Of a DNA stretch of 64,000 nucleotides, positions 39,335 through 48,123 are shown in pieces. The stretch's first letter is position 1. Every line of letters starts with the position of its first letter. Where the stretch lies: NCBI RefSeq assembly GCF_037974355.1, contig NZ_CP150235.1:6200001-6264000 (forward strand), given 5' to 3'. Origin of the DNA: Paenibacillus sp. FSL R5-0517. GTDB taxonomy: Bacteria > Bacillota > Bacilli > Paenibacillales > Paenibacillaceae. Made by a program: the position numbers and the translations under genes. A model generated the notes under the pieces. That model saw nothing but the letters and a program-made list of their open reading frames with translations, made no database searches and was not told the origin of the DNA.

Positions 39335-39504
39335 CCCAGGCGACCGGCCGTTTGTTCCGGTGCTCCATCGTGGTTATGCCCACTTCGTCGCCAGTTACAC
39401 CGGATCCCTGTTTTCCCCTTCATCATAAAACAACCCGCGTTTAAAATCAACGGTTAATTTACATCACGTGTCCTGTTTCTCTAACCTGCCCCGCAGGATC
39501 AGAA

Positions 39505-40077
39505 TTATCCCAACTTATCCAAAAGCCGGTCCAATGCCGTCCGAATCTCGGCCGCAGCGATATTATAATCATCACGACTCCCACCAAATGGATCGGAGAT
39601 GTCGAAACTAGGAATGCGTTGTCTGATCTCAATGGCTCGCTCACGTTCCGATGCCAGGATCTCTTGCCCAAGGGCACGTTTCATCTCCAGCGTTGCAAAC
39701 AGGCTGTCCAATTCCTGAACATCTCTTAATACCTGCTCGTCGTCCTCCACATACTCTTTCAATGTATAGGTTTTGTGGACAGAGTCGGGAAATACCTGCA
39801 TGACATGCTGCTTATGACTCCGTGTTAATGTAAGAACCAGATCCGCCCAACCTACCAGGTTGGCGCTAAGTTGTGTGGAATGAGGTGGACCTTCAACGTT
39901 ATGATCTCTCAGAACCGCTTCCGCATGACGGGAAATCGGCATACCCGACGTAGCTGCCACACCTGCGGAACGAACCTCTACCTGAATGCCGCGCTCCGAT
40001 GCCAACTTTCGCAAAAGCCCCTCTGCCATGGGGCTGCGGCACGTATTGCCTGTACATACGAATAAAATATGTTTCAT
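39505..40077 (-). CDS. ywlE: Protein-arginine phosphatase (YwlE type)
   Basis: Low-molecular-weight PTP-fold enzyme. 190 aa; longer than B. subtilis YwlE (about 150) by an internal charged region. The P-loop is CTGNTCRSP with Cys8 and Arg14. Thr12, in place of the usual Ile, is the feature known to favour phosphoarginine over phosphotyrosine in YwlE. The general-acid loop is FDISDPFGGSRDDY near the C-terminus. It would counteract McsB arginine kinase, whose gene is not in this window. Confidence 0.9.
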   Translation of the reverse strand: MKHILFVCTGNTCRSPMAEGLLRKLASERGIQVEVRSAGVAATSGMPISRHAEAVLRDHNVEGPPHSTQLSANLVGWADLVLTLTRSHKQHVMQVFPDSVHKTYTLKEYVEDDEQVLRDVQELDSLFATLEMKRALGQEILASERERAIEIRQRIPSFDISDPFGGSRDDYNIAAAEIRTALDRLLDKLG

Positions 40078-40135
40078 TGTGTTAGCCTCCCCATTTTACA
40101 TATGATGCGAATGATAGGATATCTCAAGTTTTATT

Positions 40136-40702
40136 CTAAAATATAAACAAAAGTCCAAACGCAAGCAAGATTGCGCCACCAATGGCCTCACCATAATCCC
40201 CAAGATTCTGACTCACCCGACGGCCTAATAGCAGCCCCATCACCGACATCACCCCGCCACAAAAGCCAAAAGCCAGTACGGTTAAGATCAGATCACTGCT
40301 AAACATCCCTAAGGAAACGCCAACGGAGAACGAATCCACACTTACGCTGAGGGAGAACAGTATAACGCCGAGCAGGGAACGGTGGTCCACCAGCTTGGTA
40401 TCGCCTTCACGGAATGCATTCAGAATCATATGACCACCCAGCAGAACAAGTAATCCACCTGCTGCATACGTCGTAATGTCACCGAGCAGCGAGCTGACGT
40501 ATTTGCCCATATACATACCGATGAGCGGCATGATGATATGAAATAGCGCCGTAACTGTACTGATTCGCAATACATCCCTCAGCCGAATGCCCTTCATGCC
40601 AATTCCGATCCCGAGTGAAAACGCATCGAGGCCAAGCGCAACTGCCATGATCAAAATGGTTACCAACTGCCCTACATGGGCAGACACATCCCACATCCCC
40701 AT
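40136..40702 (-). CDS. mntP: Manganese efflux pump MntP family (YwlD-like)
   Basis: Six-helix membrane protein of 188 aa expected to export Mn2+. Conserved acidic helix residues are seen in ALGLDAFSLGIGIGMKGIR and SVSVDSFSVGVSLG, the duplicated metal-path motif. The GGGGG site fits the ATG at 40702 poorly and the ATG two codons later (40696) better. A 10-bp hairpin (40720-40752) stands directly before the ribosome-binding site. Confidence 0.88.
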   Translation of the reverse strand: MGMWDVSAHVGQLVTILIMAVALGLDAFSLGIGIGMKGIRLRDVLRISTVTALFHIIMPLIGMYMGKYVSSLLGDITTYAAGGLLVLLGGHMILNAFREGDTKLVDHRSLLGVILFSLSVSVDSFSVGVSLGMFSSDLILTVLAFGFCGGVMSVMGLLLGRRVSQNLGDYGEAIGGAILLAFGLLFIF

Positions 40703-40719
40703 ACCCCCAAGTCACGTAA

Positions 40720-40752
40720 AGGTTCTTGTACACGATATGCGGACAAGGACCT
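40720..40752 (-). promoter_or_regulatory. Leader hairpin before mntP
   Basis: Minus strand: AGGTCCTTGT, 13-nt loop, ACAAGAACCT; 10 bp with one wobble, ending about 10 nt before the ribosome-binding site. No T-run. It does not show the conserved core of the yybP-ykoY Mn riboswitch that often precedes mntP. Confidence 0.45.
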
Positions 40753-40864
40753 AAACATGACCGATGAAAGGTAAACGACGACGGATCTACTCCATCTCCA
40801 TGATGCATAAGGCTAGATTGTAGGCAGGTGGATGCGATGTTTTAATTGATTTGTTTTGGAAAAG

Positions 40865-40903
40865 AGTGCGTAGCTCTCCTGACTGTATGATCAGGAGAGC
40901 TTA
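40865..40903 (-). terminator. Hairpin after the ywlC gene, possible terminator
   Basis: Minus strand: AGCTCTCCTGA, 8-nt loop, TCAGGAGAGCT, an 11-bp perfect stem straddling the ywlC stop codon region. The T-run (CTCTTTTCC) comes only 8 nt after the stem, so termination may be weak. Confidence 0.55.
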
Positions 40904-42055
40904 GGAGGGCTGTGGGTCGCCAACTTGAATGAGTTGGTTACCCGCCGCCTTGAGCAGCCGATTCATGACGGCTGCTCCCAGCCCTTCGCGTGAGCAGGCT
41001 TCAGCCACAATATATGTGGCGCCTTGCTCATCGCAGCTGCGCAGCGCGGCGTATAGCCTGCGCGCTGCTTCCTCCAGCTCGCTGGCGTCGCCCAGCGAGA
41101 ACACGGCATCAGCGCGGTACTGCTCCGCGTGCTCGGCGAACGCCAGCACGGCGGTGCGCTCTCCGCGCTGCGCCGCCTCTGCGAGGGCGGCGCTGGTCCA
41201 GGCCGCCACCGCTGCGGGCGGCCCCTCCACCACGCACAGCGCCCCTGCGGGTGCGTAGTGCGTGTACTTCATGCCCGGCGAGCGCGGCGCCGGGCTTCCC
41301 ACACCAACGGCCCCCTCCGCGAGTAGCGCGGGGTCCGTGGCGACACGGGCGGCAACGGCGGACAACTGTTCCGCCGTAATGCCGCCAGGGCGCAGGATGG
41401 TGACGGTACCGTCGTCACCGACCTGCACCACCGTGGACTCGACGCCCACCCCGGTGGGGCCGCCGTCCACGATGCCGCCGATGCGGCCATCCAGATCCTC
41501 GCGCACATGAGACGCGAGTGTTGGGCTTGGCCGCCCGGAGCGGTTGGCGCTTGGCGCAGCCACAGGGCATGCCGCCGCCGCGATCAACTGCAAGGCCACC
41601 GGGTGGTCCGGCATGCGCACGGCCACCGTATCCAGACCGGCGGTGACACGCGGGGACACCGCCCCCGGCCTAACCGGCAGCACCAGCGTCAGCGGTCCCG
41701 GCCAGAAGGCCGCCATCAGCGCTTCCGCTGTCTCGTTCACTTCCGTGACCAGAGTGTCCAACTGGTCCCGGTGCGCGATATGCACAATCAGTGGATTGTC
41801 GGAAGGTCGGCCTTTGGCGACAAATACAGCCTCCACGGCTGCCGTGCTACGAGCATCCGCACCCAGGCCGTAGACCGTTTCGGTCGGAAAGGCCACCGTC
41901 TGACCTTGACGAAGACAGGCTGCGGCAGCCTGCAAGTCGGCGAGCGCCCTTTGATGGGCGCTCCCCTTTTTCACATCCGCTAATTCAATATTACCCAATC
42001 CATGATCATTCTCATTGCTTAATAAAACGCGCACATCCCAATTGACTGTGACCAT
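40901..42055 (-). CDS. ywlC: Threonylcarbamoyl-AMP synthase (Sua5/YwlC)
   Basis: Makes threonylcarbamoyl-AMP for the t6A37 modification of tRNA. Two-domain Sua5 type: YrdC domain (FPTETVYGLGADARS, KGRPSDNPLIVHI, SANRSGRPSPT) and a C-terminal Sua5 domain (RSPGMKYTHYAP linker, GLGAAVMNRLLKAA end). 384 aa from the ATG at 42055, chosen because the upstream 36 codons (to 42163) look unconserved and no site is decisive; the start is uncertain. The region 40980-41720 is strikingly GC-rich compared with its neighbours and creates long frames on all strands. Confidence 0.88.
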   Translation of the reverse strand: MVTVNWDVRVLLSNENDHGLGNIELADVKKGSAHQRALADLQAAAACLRQGQTVAFPTETVYGLGADARSTAAVEAVFVAKGRPSDNPLIVHIAHRDQLDTLVTEVNETAEALMAAFWPGPLTLVLPVRPGAVSPRVTAGLDTVAVRMPDHPVALQLIAAAACPVAAPSANRSGRPSPTLASHVREDLDGRIGGIVDGGPTGVGVESTVVQVGDDGTVTILRPGGITAEQLSAVAARVATDPALLAEGAVGVGSPAPRSPGMKYTHYAPAGALCVVEGPPAAVAAWTSAALAEAAQRGERTAVLAFAEHAEQYRADAVFSLGDASELEEAARRLYAALRSCDEQGATYIVAEACSREGLGAAVMNRLLKAAGNQLIQVGDPQPS

Positions 42056-42340
42056 CTCTGCTGGAGTTCCCTTGTCATGAACCTCCATGTCATTTCCCAT
42101 TTCTGAGGTGGATTGCACTTGCTCATTCTCTCTATTCATATATCCATCATTCCTAAACATCATAATAGGTTACTTGTGCACGTGAGAAATACACTTTAAA
42201 CTCCATACACATCCTTGTTCACTTCGCTTCATACTCCATGTTCAATATAAGTAATTATAACATACCTGTCCCACCTCGGATGCCCTTCATACTTCGCTCC
42301 ACGCATGAGTCTCACTGTAGCTTCAACGCCAATTCATATC

Positions 42341-42372
42341 AAAAGGGCAGCTCCCTGAATTGAAGCCACCCT
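42341..42372 (-). terminator. Terminator after spoIIR
   Basis: Minus strand: GGGTGGCTTC, AATTCA loop, GGGAGCTGCCC, TTTT. A 10-bp stem with several G-U pairs. The remaining gap up to ywlC (42056-42340) shows no other feature. Confidence 0.65.
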
Positions 42373-42394
42373 CTTTTATAGTATAATTTCGTTG

Positions 42395-43054
42395 TTATGC
42401 GAACAATCCAGTTACCCAACTCCATAGTTTCACAGCCATATCCCACAGAAAGAATCTCGCCTCCGGTGTCTCTCCCTGCACAGACGCCTCTGCATCTCCA
42501 GGTTCAGCCGCTGCGGCCGATACGTTTGAAGGTTTCGCCAGTGCATCCCCGGTCCCTGCATCAATGAAACACAGCGGCGGGAACAACACACACCACCAGT
42601 TCTGACCTTTGCCTTCGCCTAATGTAATCCGAACCGCTTCATAATCTCCAGCAGGATACACGGTGCCTCCATATAGCTTGGTTGGGAACGGAACCGAACC
42701 CAATTCCACCTGATACTCATACTTCAAACCGCGGCTGGCCAACTCTTCTCCTACTCTATTTTCAATCTCGGACAAATGCTCACGAATGACATGGCGTGCT
42801 TCATCCAGACTTTGCGGATTCTCCAGTTCGGCTACCCACTCACCCATCTGAGCAACGACAGCATCCCGAATCTCACGTTTTACCAATTGATCTCCCGGTG
42901 CATCCGAGTTTGCTAGAATACGCAAACGAATCGATTGTTCAGGAATCGCTGTGGCCGCCACAGCTGCATCCGTTTTCTGACCTTCCCACATCATGATCAT
43001 CATCATAAGACATACAATAATAAGTCCAATTTGCTTAACAATTCGTCTGTTCAT
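42395..43054 (-). CDS. spoIIR: Stage II sporulation protein R
   Basis: Forespore-made secreted signal that triggers SpoIIGA to process pro-sigma-E in the mother cell. 219 aa with an N-terminal membrane/signal segment (QIGLIIVCLMMMIMMWEG), then the family core: SIRLRILANSDAPGDQLVKR, AVVAQM, the TKLYGGTVYPAGDYEAVRI block and NWWCVLFPPLCF. A C-terminal linker and a last hydrophobic stretch (FFLWDMAVKLWSWVTGLFA) extend past the core. GAGGGGGAG precedes the ATG. I saw no convincing sigma-F boxes upstream. Confidence 0.93.
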   Translation of the reverse strand: MNRRIVKQIGLIIVCLMMMIMMWEGQKTDAAVAATAIPEQSIRLRILANSDAPGDQLVKREIRDAVVAQMGEWVAELENPQSLDEARHVIREHLSEIENRVGEELASRGLKYEYQVELGSVPFPTKLYGGTVYPAGDYEAVRITLGEGKGQNWWCVLFPPLCFIDAGTGDALAKPSNVSAAAAEPGDAEASVQGETPEARFFLWDMAVKLWSWVTGLFA

Positions 43055-43201
43055 TCCGTTCTCCCCCTCAGCTCTCTGATCACGCGACCTGCAACTCTCT
43101 CATGTCTATCAGTATGCCCGGGAGAGACGGAAGTAAACCTAGCATATACAATAAATCTACTAAATCGATTCTATGATATACATACACTCACCAGTCATGT
43201 T

Positions 43202-43245
43202 AAAAAGGCTGATCCGCACCTGGTTACAGGGCAAATCAACCTCGT
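43202..43245 (-). terminator. Terminator after the first RodA/FtsW-like gene
   Basis: Minus strand: AGGTTGAT ... ATCAGCCTTTTTAA with a nested CCTG-TAAC-CAGG hairpin, 70 bp after the stop at 43317. Confidence 0.7.
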
Positions 43246-43316
43246 TATCCTTATGAATCATGAACAATCACGTTAGTCGCTCCACCACTGTGCTTTTCAT
43301 TAAACTATTTCAGCAG

Positions 43317-44534
43317 TTACACAGCACTTTTCTCTTTCTTGAGCATATTCCATAAACGTTCCGACAACCGCGGTTGCTGCTCCCCCATGAGAAGTTCATC
43401 CTCCTCTTCCTGTCCATATAACTTAATGCTCATGACCACCCCAATACAAGCCATGTTAATGAGCAGGGAGGTGCCCCCGTAACTGATGAATGGCAACGTA
43501 ATCCCTGTGAGCGGCATCAGGCCGAGGAACGCCCCCACATTCTCAAACACCTGATACAACAACATTCCGATAATACCTACAATGATGACGGGTCCCGCGC
43601 GATCTCTGCAACTCAGAGCAATCCACACCATACGTTGAATCAGAATAAAGTACAACAGAATCAGTACGGATGCACCGACAAAGCCAAACTCCTCTGCGAT
43701 CACGACAAAAATGGAATCCGAATACGTGTAAGGGACTCGACCGCTCTGAACGGATGTTCCTTGCAAATAACCTTTGCCGATGATGCCCCCTGAACCAATG
43801 GCTAATCCTGCATTTTTCGTATGCCAGGACGCTTTGGAGGTAGCCTTTTCCGGCACAAGCCAGGGATCAATTCGCTCCGCCCAATGCTCCCTTTTTATCT
43901 TTTCAAGAAAGGTGAATACTTCATCATGGTAGAACGTATAGGCTTTAACAAAACCAAAGAAGGTCACTCCCACAATCGTCAGTACAATTAATACGTGCTT
44001 CAGTCTCATATTTCCGATCCAGAATACCGCAGCCAGAATCACCACATACCCCAATGCATTGCCTAGATCATTCTGAGCCATAACCAGAGCAAATGGAATA
44101 AACGCCCAGCAGCCAATCGGCACAATATCTCTCCAAAATTGCAGCGTGCCTCGTTGTCTCTTCACAATTAAATGAGCAAGGAACAGAATCAGAATCATCT
44201 TGAACAGCTCTGCCGGTTGAAAAGAAAATTCCCCAAGCTTCAGCCAACCGTTGGCATTATTGATCGAACTGCCCAGGACATTAGCGAGGATCAGCAGTAT
44301 AATTCCAAACCCATACAAATAAAACGCATATTTCACGTATATCTTGTAATTCACAAGCCCGATGACAAGCACCGCAATGAATCCAGCCACATAGAAATAA
44401 ATCGTTTTGACATGGTGACTCGCCAGGTGAGCATCTGTTTGCGTTCCGCTGTAAATTGCAAATACACTAATAATCATGAGCAACAGCATGATGAAGAGAA
44501 TCACACCATCCATCTTTTTCAACATTCTCAACAT
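43317..44534 (-). CDS. SEDS-family peptidoglycan polymerase, RodA/FtsW/SpoVE-like (copy 1)
   Basis: Polytopic membrane glycosyltransferase of the SEDS family, 405 aa, about 10 helices. The start at 44534 gives MLRMLKKMDGVILF, which aligns with the start of the neighbouring paralogue. Family blocks: FQPAELFKMILILFLA, QNDLGNALGYVVIL, LAIGSGGIIGKGYLQGTSVQ, the loop YSDSIFVVIAEEFGF with the essential-position Asp, and GITLPFISYGGTSLLIN near the C-terminus. The RIDPWLVPE extracellular motif is present in both copies. The exact role (elongation, division or sporulation) cannot be told from sequence. Confidence 0.88.
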   Translation of the reverse strand: MLRMLKKMDGVILFIMLLLMIISVFAIYSGTQTDAHLASHHVKTIYFYVAGFIAVLVIGLVNYKIYVKYAFYLYGFGIILLILANVLGSSINNANGWLKLGEFSFQPAELFKMILILFLAHLIVKRQRGTLQFWRDIVPIGCWAFIPFALVMAQNDLGNALGYVVILAAVFWIGNMRLKHVLIVLTIVGVTFFGFVKAYTFYHDEVFTFLEKIKREHWAERIDPWLVPEKATSKASWHTKNAGLAIGSGGIIGKGYLQGTSVQSGRVPYTYSDSIFVVIAEEFGFVGASVLILLYFILIQRMVWIALSCRDRAGPVIIVGIIGMLLYQVFENVGAFLGLMPLTGITLPFISYGGTSLLINMACIGVVMSIKLYGQEEEDELLMGEQQPRLSERLWNMLKKEKSAV

Positions 44535-44683
44535 GACTCCGTCCATCCCCCTGAATCTAGCATTCTATGATTTCCAATTAAACTCAATATTTCCATTGTA
44601 TATAATTGGATGATAAAATGGAAATCAGATTGCTTCAGGATGAATATCAAACAACTCAGTCGCCTGTCCCCCACTGTAAAAAA

Positions 44684-44742
44684 TAAAAACCCGGAAACAT
44701 TCATCCCTAAGTGAATAGGGCTGATCTGTTCCAGGGTTCTGT
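44684..44742 (-). terminator. Terminator after the second RodA/FtsW-like gene
   Basis: Minus strand: AACCCTGGAACA ... TGTTTCCGGGTT followed by TTTATTTTTT, with a nested CCCTA/TAGGG stem. It lies about 100 bp after the stop at 44841, so the two paralogues are separate transcription units. Confidence 0.75.
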
Positions 44743-44802
44743 AGTTATATAAGTTAAACTAAGGATTATTTCCACTGACACTACGATAACAGAATAAACT
44801 TC

Positions 44803-44830
44803 CAATCGCTGTTATCCCAGATTTTTCAAT
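44803..44830 (+). repeat. Dispersed structured element, truncated copy F
   Basis: Only the first arm: AATCGCTGTTATCCCAGATT, then TTTCAATTCCG. The second arm and the CGCTTCGCTTCT block are missing; the copy abuts the end of the second RodA-like gene. Confidence 0.6.
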
Positions 44831-44840
44831 TCCGAGAACG

Positions 44841-46061
44841 TTATTGTTCCTGCTGGGATGGCTTGCGTCTCAGCAATTTCATCACCAGATCGGTAATACT
44901 CGGTTGTTCCGCCGAGCCGAGAATATCCTCGTTTTCTTCCGTGTGAACCTTGATACTCATCACAATCCCCATACTGATCATGTTGAGCATAATGGAGGTA
45001 CCGCCCGAACTGATAAATGGCAGCGTAATCCCTGTCAGTGGCATCAGACCAATGAATGGACCAATATTAACAAAGATCTGGTAGAGCAGCATCGCTATAA
45101 TACCTACAATAAGATAAGGTCCGGCGCGATCCTTACACTCCAGTGCAATCAGCACCAGCCTGTGAATCAGGATAAAGTATAGGAGAAGCAATACCGAGGC
45201 ACCGATGAAGCCAAACTCCTCCCCGATCTGTACAAAGATCGAGTCTGCATAGGCCAGCGGCACCCGATTCGACTGAATCGTTGTGCCCTCCAGATATCCT
45301 TTGCCCGTAATACCGCCAGAACCAATCGCAAGCTTCGCATTATACGTCTGCCAGAGTACATCCCTTGAGGTCAGTTCTGGTACAAGCCAGGGGTCAAAAC
45401 GATCCGCCCAGTGCGAACGTCCAATGTCATTCAGAAATTTAACAATCTCATCATGATAATGAATATACGCCTGTGTACCGCCGATAAAAGTCGCCACAGC
45501 AATAATAAAACCAATGAGGGCATGCGTAAATTTAATGTTGCCGATCCACAATAGGCCCACAAGAATGACAACATAACTTAACGCATTTCCCAAGTCATTT
45601 TGAAGCAATACCAGTAGTAACGGCGGCAGAACACAGAGTGAGATCGGAATAACATCACGTCCGAAATAGAGCGGACGATTCTTCTTTCGGGCCAAAAAGG
45701 CTGATAAAAACACAATTAGACATAACTTGAACAACTCAGCAGGTTGCAAACTGACCCCGAAGATGGACAGCCAACCTTTTGCACCGTAATACTCTTTACC
45801 AAAAAACATTACGAAAATGAGCAGCAGCATACCCACGCCATAGATATATAAATAATTTTTGATTATAAATTTATAATTGATCATCGACATTCCAAAAAAG
45901 ACGATGAATCCAAAAATATAAAAAATCACTGCACTTTTCGGGAGTCCCTCCAGCTTCGGACGACCAAACGTTGTACTGTAAATCGACAAAATACTGATAA
46001 CCATCAGAATAACCAGTATAAACACGATAGAATAATCTATCTTTTTAAATTTGTGCAGCAT
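44841..46061 (-). CDS. SEDS-family peptidoglycan polymerase, RodA/FtsW/SpoVE-like (copy 2)
   Basis: 406 aa, starting MLHKFKKIDYSIVF at the ATG 46061; the frame runs to a TTG at 46079, but the paralogue's start agrees with 46061. Motifs parallel copy 1: LQPAELFKLCLIVFLSAF, QNDLGNALSYVVIL, AKLAIGSGGITGKGYLEG, YADSIFVQIGEEFGF and GITLPFISSGGTSIML. The two proteins are similar throughout but clearly diverged, indicating an old tandem duplication. It follows prmC by 85 bp. No such pair is present between prmC and spoIIR in B. subtilis. Confidence 0.88.
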   Translation of the reverse strand: MLHKFKKIDYSIVFILVILMVISILSIYSTTFGRPKLEGLPKSAVIFYIFGFIVFFGMSMINYKFIIKNYLYIYGVGMLLLIFVMFFGKEYYGAKGWLSIFGVSLQPAELFKLCLIVFLSAFLARKKNRPLYFGRDVIPISLCVLPPLLLVLLQNDLGNALSYVVILVGLLWIGNIKFTHALIGFIIAVATFIGGTQAYIHYHDEIVKFLNDIGRSHWADRFDPWLVPELTSRDVLWQTYNAKLAIGSGGITGKGYLEGTTIQSNRVPLAYADSIFVQIGEEFGFIGASVLLLLYFILIHRLVLIALECKDRAGPYLIVGIIAMLLYQIFVNIGPFIGLMPLTGITLPFISSGGTSIMLNMISMGIVMSIKVHTEENEDILGSAEQPSITDLVMKLLRRKPSQQEQ

Positions 46062-46146
46062 GTAATTATGTTCCCCCAAGCATTCAGAAATCTTCGGTAT
46101 ATCTCATTGTAGAGGATTTCACGGCAAAAAGAAAACCCGCGGAACC

Positions 46147-47052
46147 TTACATTTTCGTCACCTGTTCCGAAGTACGAACACCCAGGACATGCCGCTCGAT
46201 TCCGGCAAGGTCCGGTACAATGATAATTTCCGGCCAATGTCCCGCCGTTTCAAGTAGAGCCGCGATGTCGCGAGCCTGCCCCTGGCCCAGCTCAAAACCA
46301 ATGATCTGAGGCGGTGCAGGCAGCAGCGCCAATTGCTCCAGCATGATCCGGTACGGTGCAAGCCCGTCCGGACCACCGTCCAGTGCCATGCGCGGCTCAT
46401 GATCGCGCACCTCTTGCTGTAACCCGGCGATATCTGCCGCCGGGATGTATGGCGGGTTGGACACCAGGATGTCCACCCGCGCCCCGGCGAACGGGGCCAG
46501 CAGATCGCCTTCACGGAAGTCGATCTGTACCCCGTTCGCGGCCGCGTTCCGCGCGGCCACTTGCAGGGCAGCCGCCGAGAGATCCCCGGCGCCGACCTGC
46601 CAGCGCGGGCGCAGTGAAGCCATCGTCACCGCGATGGCACCACTGCCCGTGCCAATATCGACGGCGAGCGGAGCGCCGTCAGGAAACACGCGGTCGGCTT
46701 CGCGCAGCACAGCCTCGACCAACAGCTCGGTCTCCGGCCGCGGAATCAGCACGGCCGGCGTGACCTCGAACGGCAGCCCATAGAATTCCTGGCTGCCGAT
46801 AATGTATTGCGCCGGCTCACCCGCAGCCTTGCGCGTGACGGCGTCCTCCCAGCGGCTGCGATGCTCGCTGGGAAAAGGCTCCGGCTGCATCATGTAGTAC
46901 GCGGCGCCATAGACGCCGAGTACATGTTCCAGCAGCAGCCGGGCATTGTTTTGCGGCTCGTACACGCCGCACTTCTCCAAAAAAGAGGAAGCCTCCACGA
47001 AGGCTTCCCGACAGCTCTGTTCCGGCGTCATGACAAACTGCGCGCGGGTCAC
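46147..47052 (-). CDS. prmC: Release-factor glutamine N5-methyltransferase PrmC
   Basis: Methylates the Gln of the GGQ motif in RF1/RF2. 301 aa from GTG at 47052, with AGGAG 8 nt upstream. Class I SAM fold: VDIGTGSGAIAVTMASL (motif I), and the diagnostic NPPY as LVSNPPYIPAADI; the N-terminal helical domain with SREAFVEASSFL-like helix precedes it. It begins 4 bp after the prfA stop, its substrate's gene. The centre of the gene (about 46380-46960) is much richer in GC than prfA or the following gene. Confidence 0.94.
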   Translation of the reverse strand: MTRAQFVMTPEQSCREAFVEASSFLEKCGVYEPQNNARLLLEHVLGVYGAAYYMMQPEPFPSEHRSRWEDAVTRKAAGEPAQYIIGSQEFYGLPFEVTPAVLIPRPETELLVEAVLREADRVFPDGAPLAVDIGTGSGAIAVTMASLRPRWQVGAGDLSAAALQVAARNAAANGVQIDFREGDLLAPFAGARVDILVSNPPYIPAADIAGLQQEVRDHEPRMALDGGPDGLAPYRIMLEQLALLPAPPQIIGFELGQGQARDIAALLETAGHWPEIIIVPDLAGIERHVLGVRTSEQVTKM

Positions 47053-47055
47053 AGA

Positions 47056-48123
47056 TTATTCTCCTCTATCCATCATTTCAGTCTGCTGAGCAATGGTCAG
47101 TGCAGACAGAATATCTTCAATCTCTCCGTTCATCACCTGATCCAGCTTGTGCATGGTCAGGCCGATCCGGTGATCCGTCACACGGCTTTGCGGGAAGTTG
47201 TACGTACGAATCCGCTCACTGCGGTCACCCGTTCCCACTTTGCTCTTCCGCTCAACAGAGATCTTTGCTTCCTCTTCCATACGTTTCATATCGAAGATAC
47301 GTGTACGCAGAACCTGCAACGCTTTTTCCTTGTTGGAGTTCTGTGATTTTCCATCCTGACATGTCGCTACAATTCCCGTTGGAACGTGTGTTACCCGTAC
47401 TGCGGATTTCGTGGTATTAACCGATTGTCCACCGGCACCACTGGAACAGAACGTATCCACACGGATGTCTTTATCATGAATTTCGATATCAAAATCTTCG
47501 GCTTCTGGCATAACCGCAACCGTTGAAGTTGACGTATGAATACGTCCGCCCGATTCAGTTGTAGGGATACGCTGCACACGGTGTGCGCCGCTTTCGTATT
47601 TCATTTTGCTGTAAGCACCACGTCCGTTGATCAGGAAAACAACCTCTTTGAATCCACCGAGATCATTCGTGTTAACGTCCATCAGCTCTACACGCCAGCC
47701 TTGTGCATCTGCATAACGTGTGTACATCCGATACAGATCTGCTGCAAACAACGCTGCTTCATCTCCACCAGCTGCCCCGCGAATCTCAACAATAACGTTC
47801 TTGTCGTCATTCGGATCTTTTGGCAGCATGAGTACACGAATTAATTCGTCCAGTTCCTTCTGGCGAGTACTCAGTTCTTCAATTTCCATTTTGACCATTT
47901 CACGCATCTCATCATCCAGTTTCTCACCCTGCATTTCCTTTGCAGCTTCGAGATCCTGACTTACCTGTTTGTATTCCGTGTACGCTTCATAAGTCGGTTG
48001 CAGATCGGATTGCTCTTTCGAGTATTCCCGCAGCTTTTTGTTGTCACTTGCCACATCCGGGTCACACAAAAGCTCGCTCAACTTGTCATAACGGTCGGCT
48101 AACGCCTGTAATTTATCCAACAT
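47056..48123 (-). CDS. prfA: Peptide chain release factor 1
   Basis: Reads UAA and UAG and releases the nascent chain. 355 aa. The catalytic loop is [18 protein letters not shown] with GGQ near residue 232; the stop-codon tripeptide region [19 protein letters not shown] contains the RF1-type PxT-like segment (residues ~183-190). GAGGTGA precedes the ATG. It forms an operon with prmC. Confidence 0.97.
   Translation of the reverse strand: MLDKLQALADRYDKLSELLCDPDVASDNKKLREYSKEQSDLQPTYEAYTEYKQVSQDLEAAKEMQGEKLDDEMREMVKMEIEELSTRQKELDELIRVLMLPKDPNDDKNVIVEIRGAAGGDEAALFAADLYRMYTRYADAQGWRVELMDVNTNDLGGFKEVVFLINGRGAYSKMKYESGAHRVQRIPTTESGGRIHTSTSTVAVMPEAEDFDIEIHDKDIRVDTFCSSGAGGQSVNTTKSAVRVTHVPTGIVATCQDGKSQNSNKEKALQVLRTRIFDMKRMEEEAKISVERKSKVGTGDRSERIRTYNFPQSRVTDHRIGLTMHKLDQVMNGEIEDILSALTIAQQTEMMDRGE

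Noticed and set aside
40703-40900. yybP-ykoY manganese riboswitch upstream of mntP
   Set aside because: The conserved core sequences of this riboswitch are absent; only a plain hairpin is seen.
40929-41983. Several plus-strand ORFs opposite ywlC
   Set aside because: They result from the high GC of ywlC, which removes stop codons in all frames; their Arg/Ala/Pro-rich text is not protein-like.
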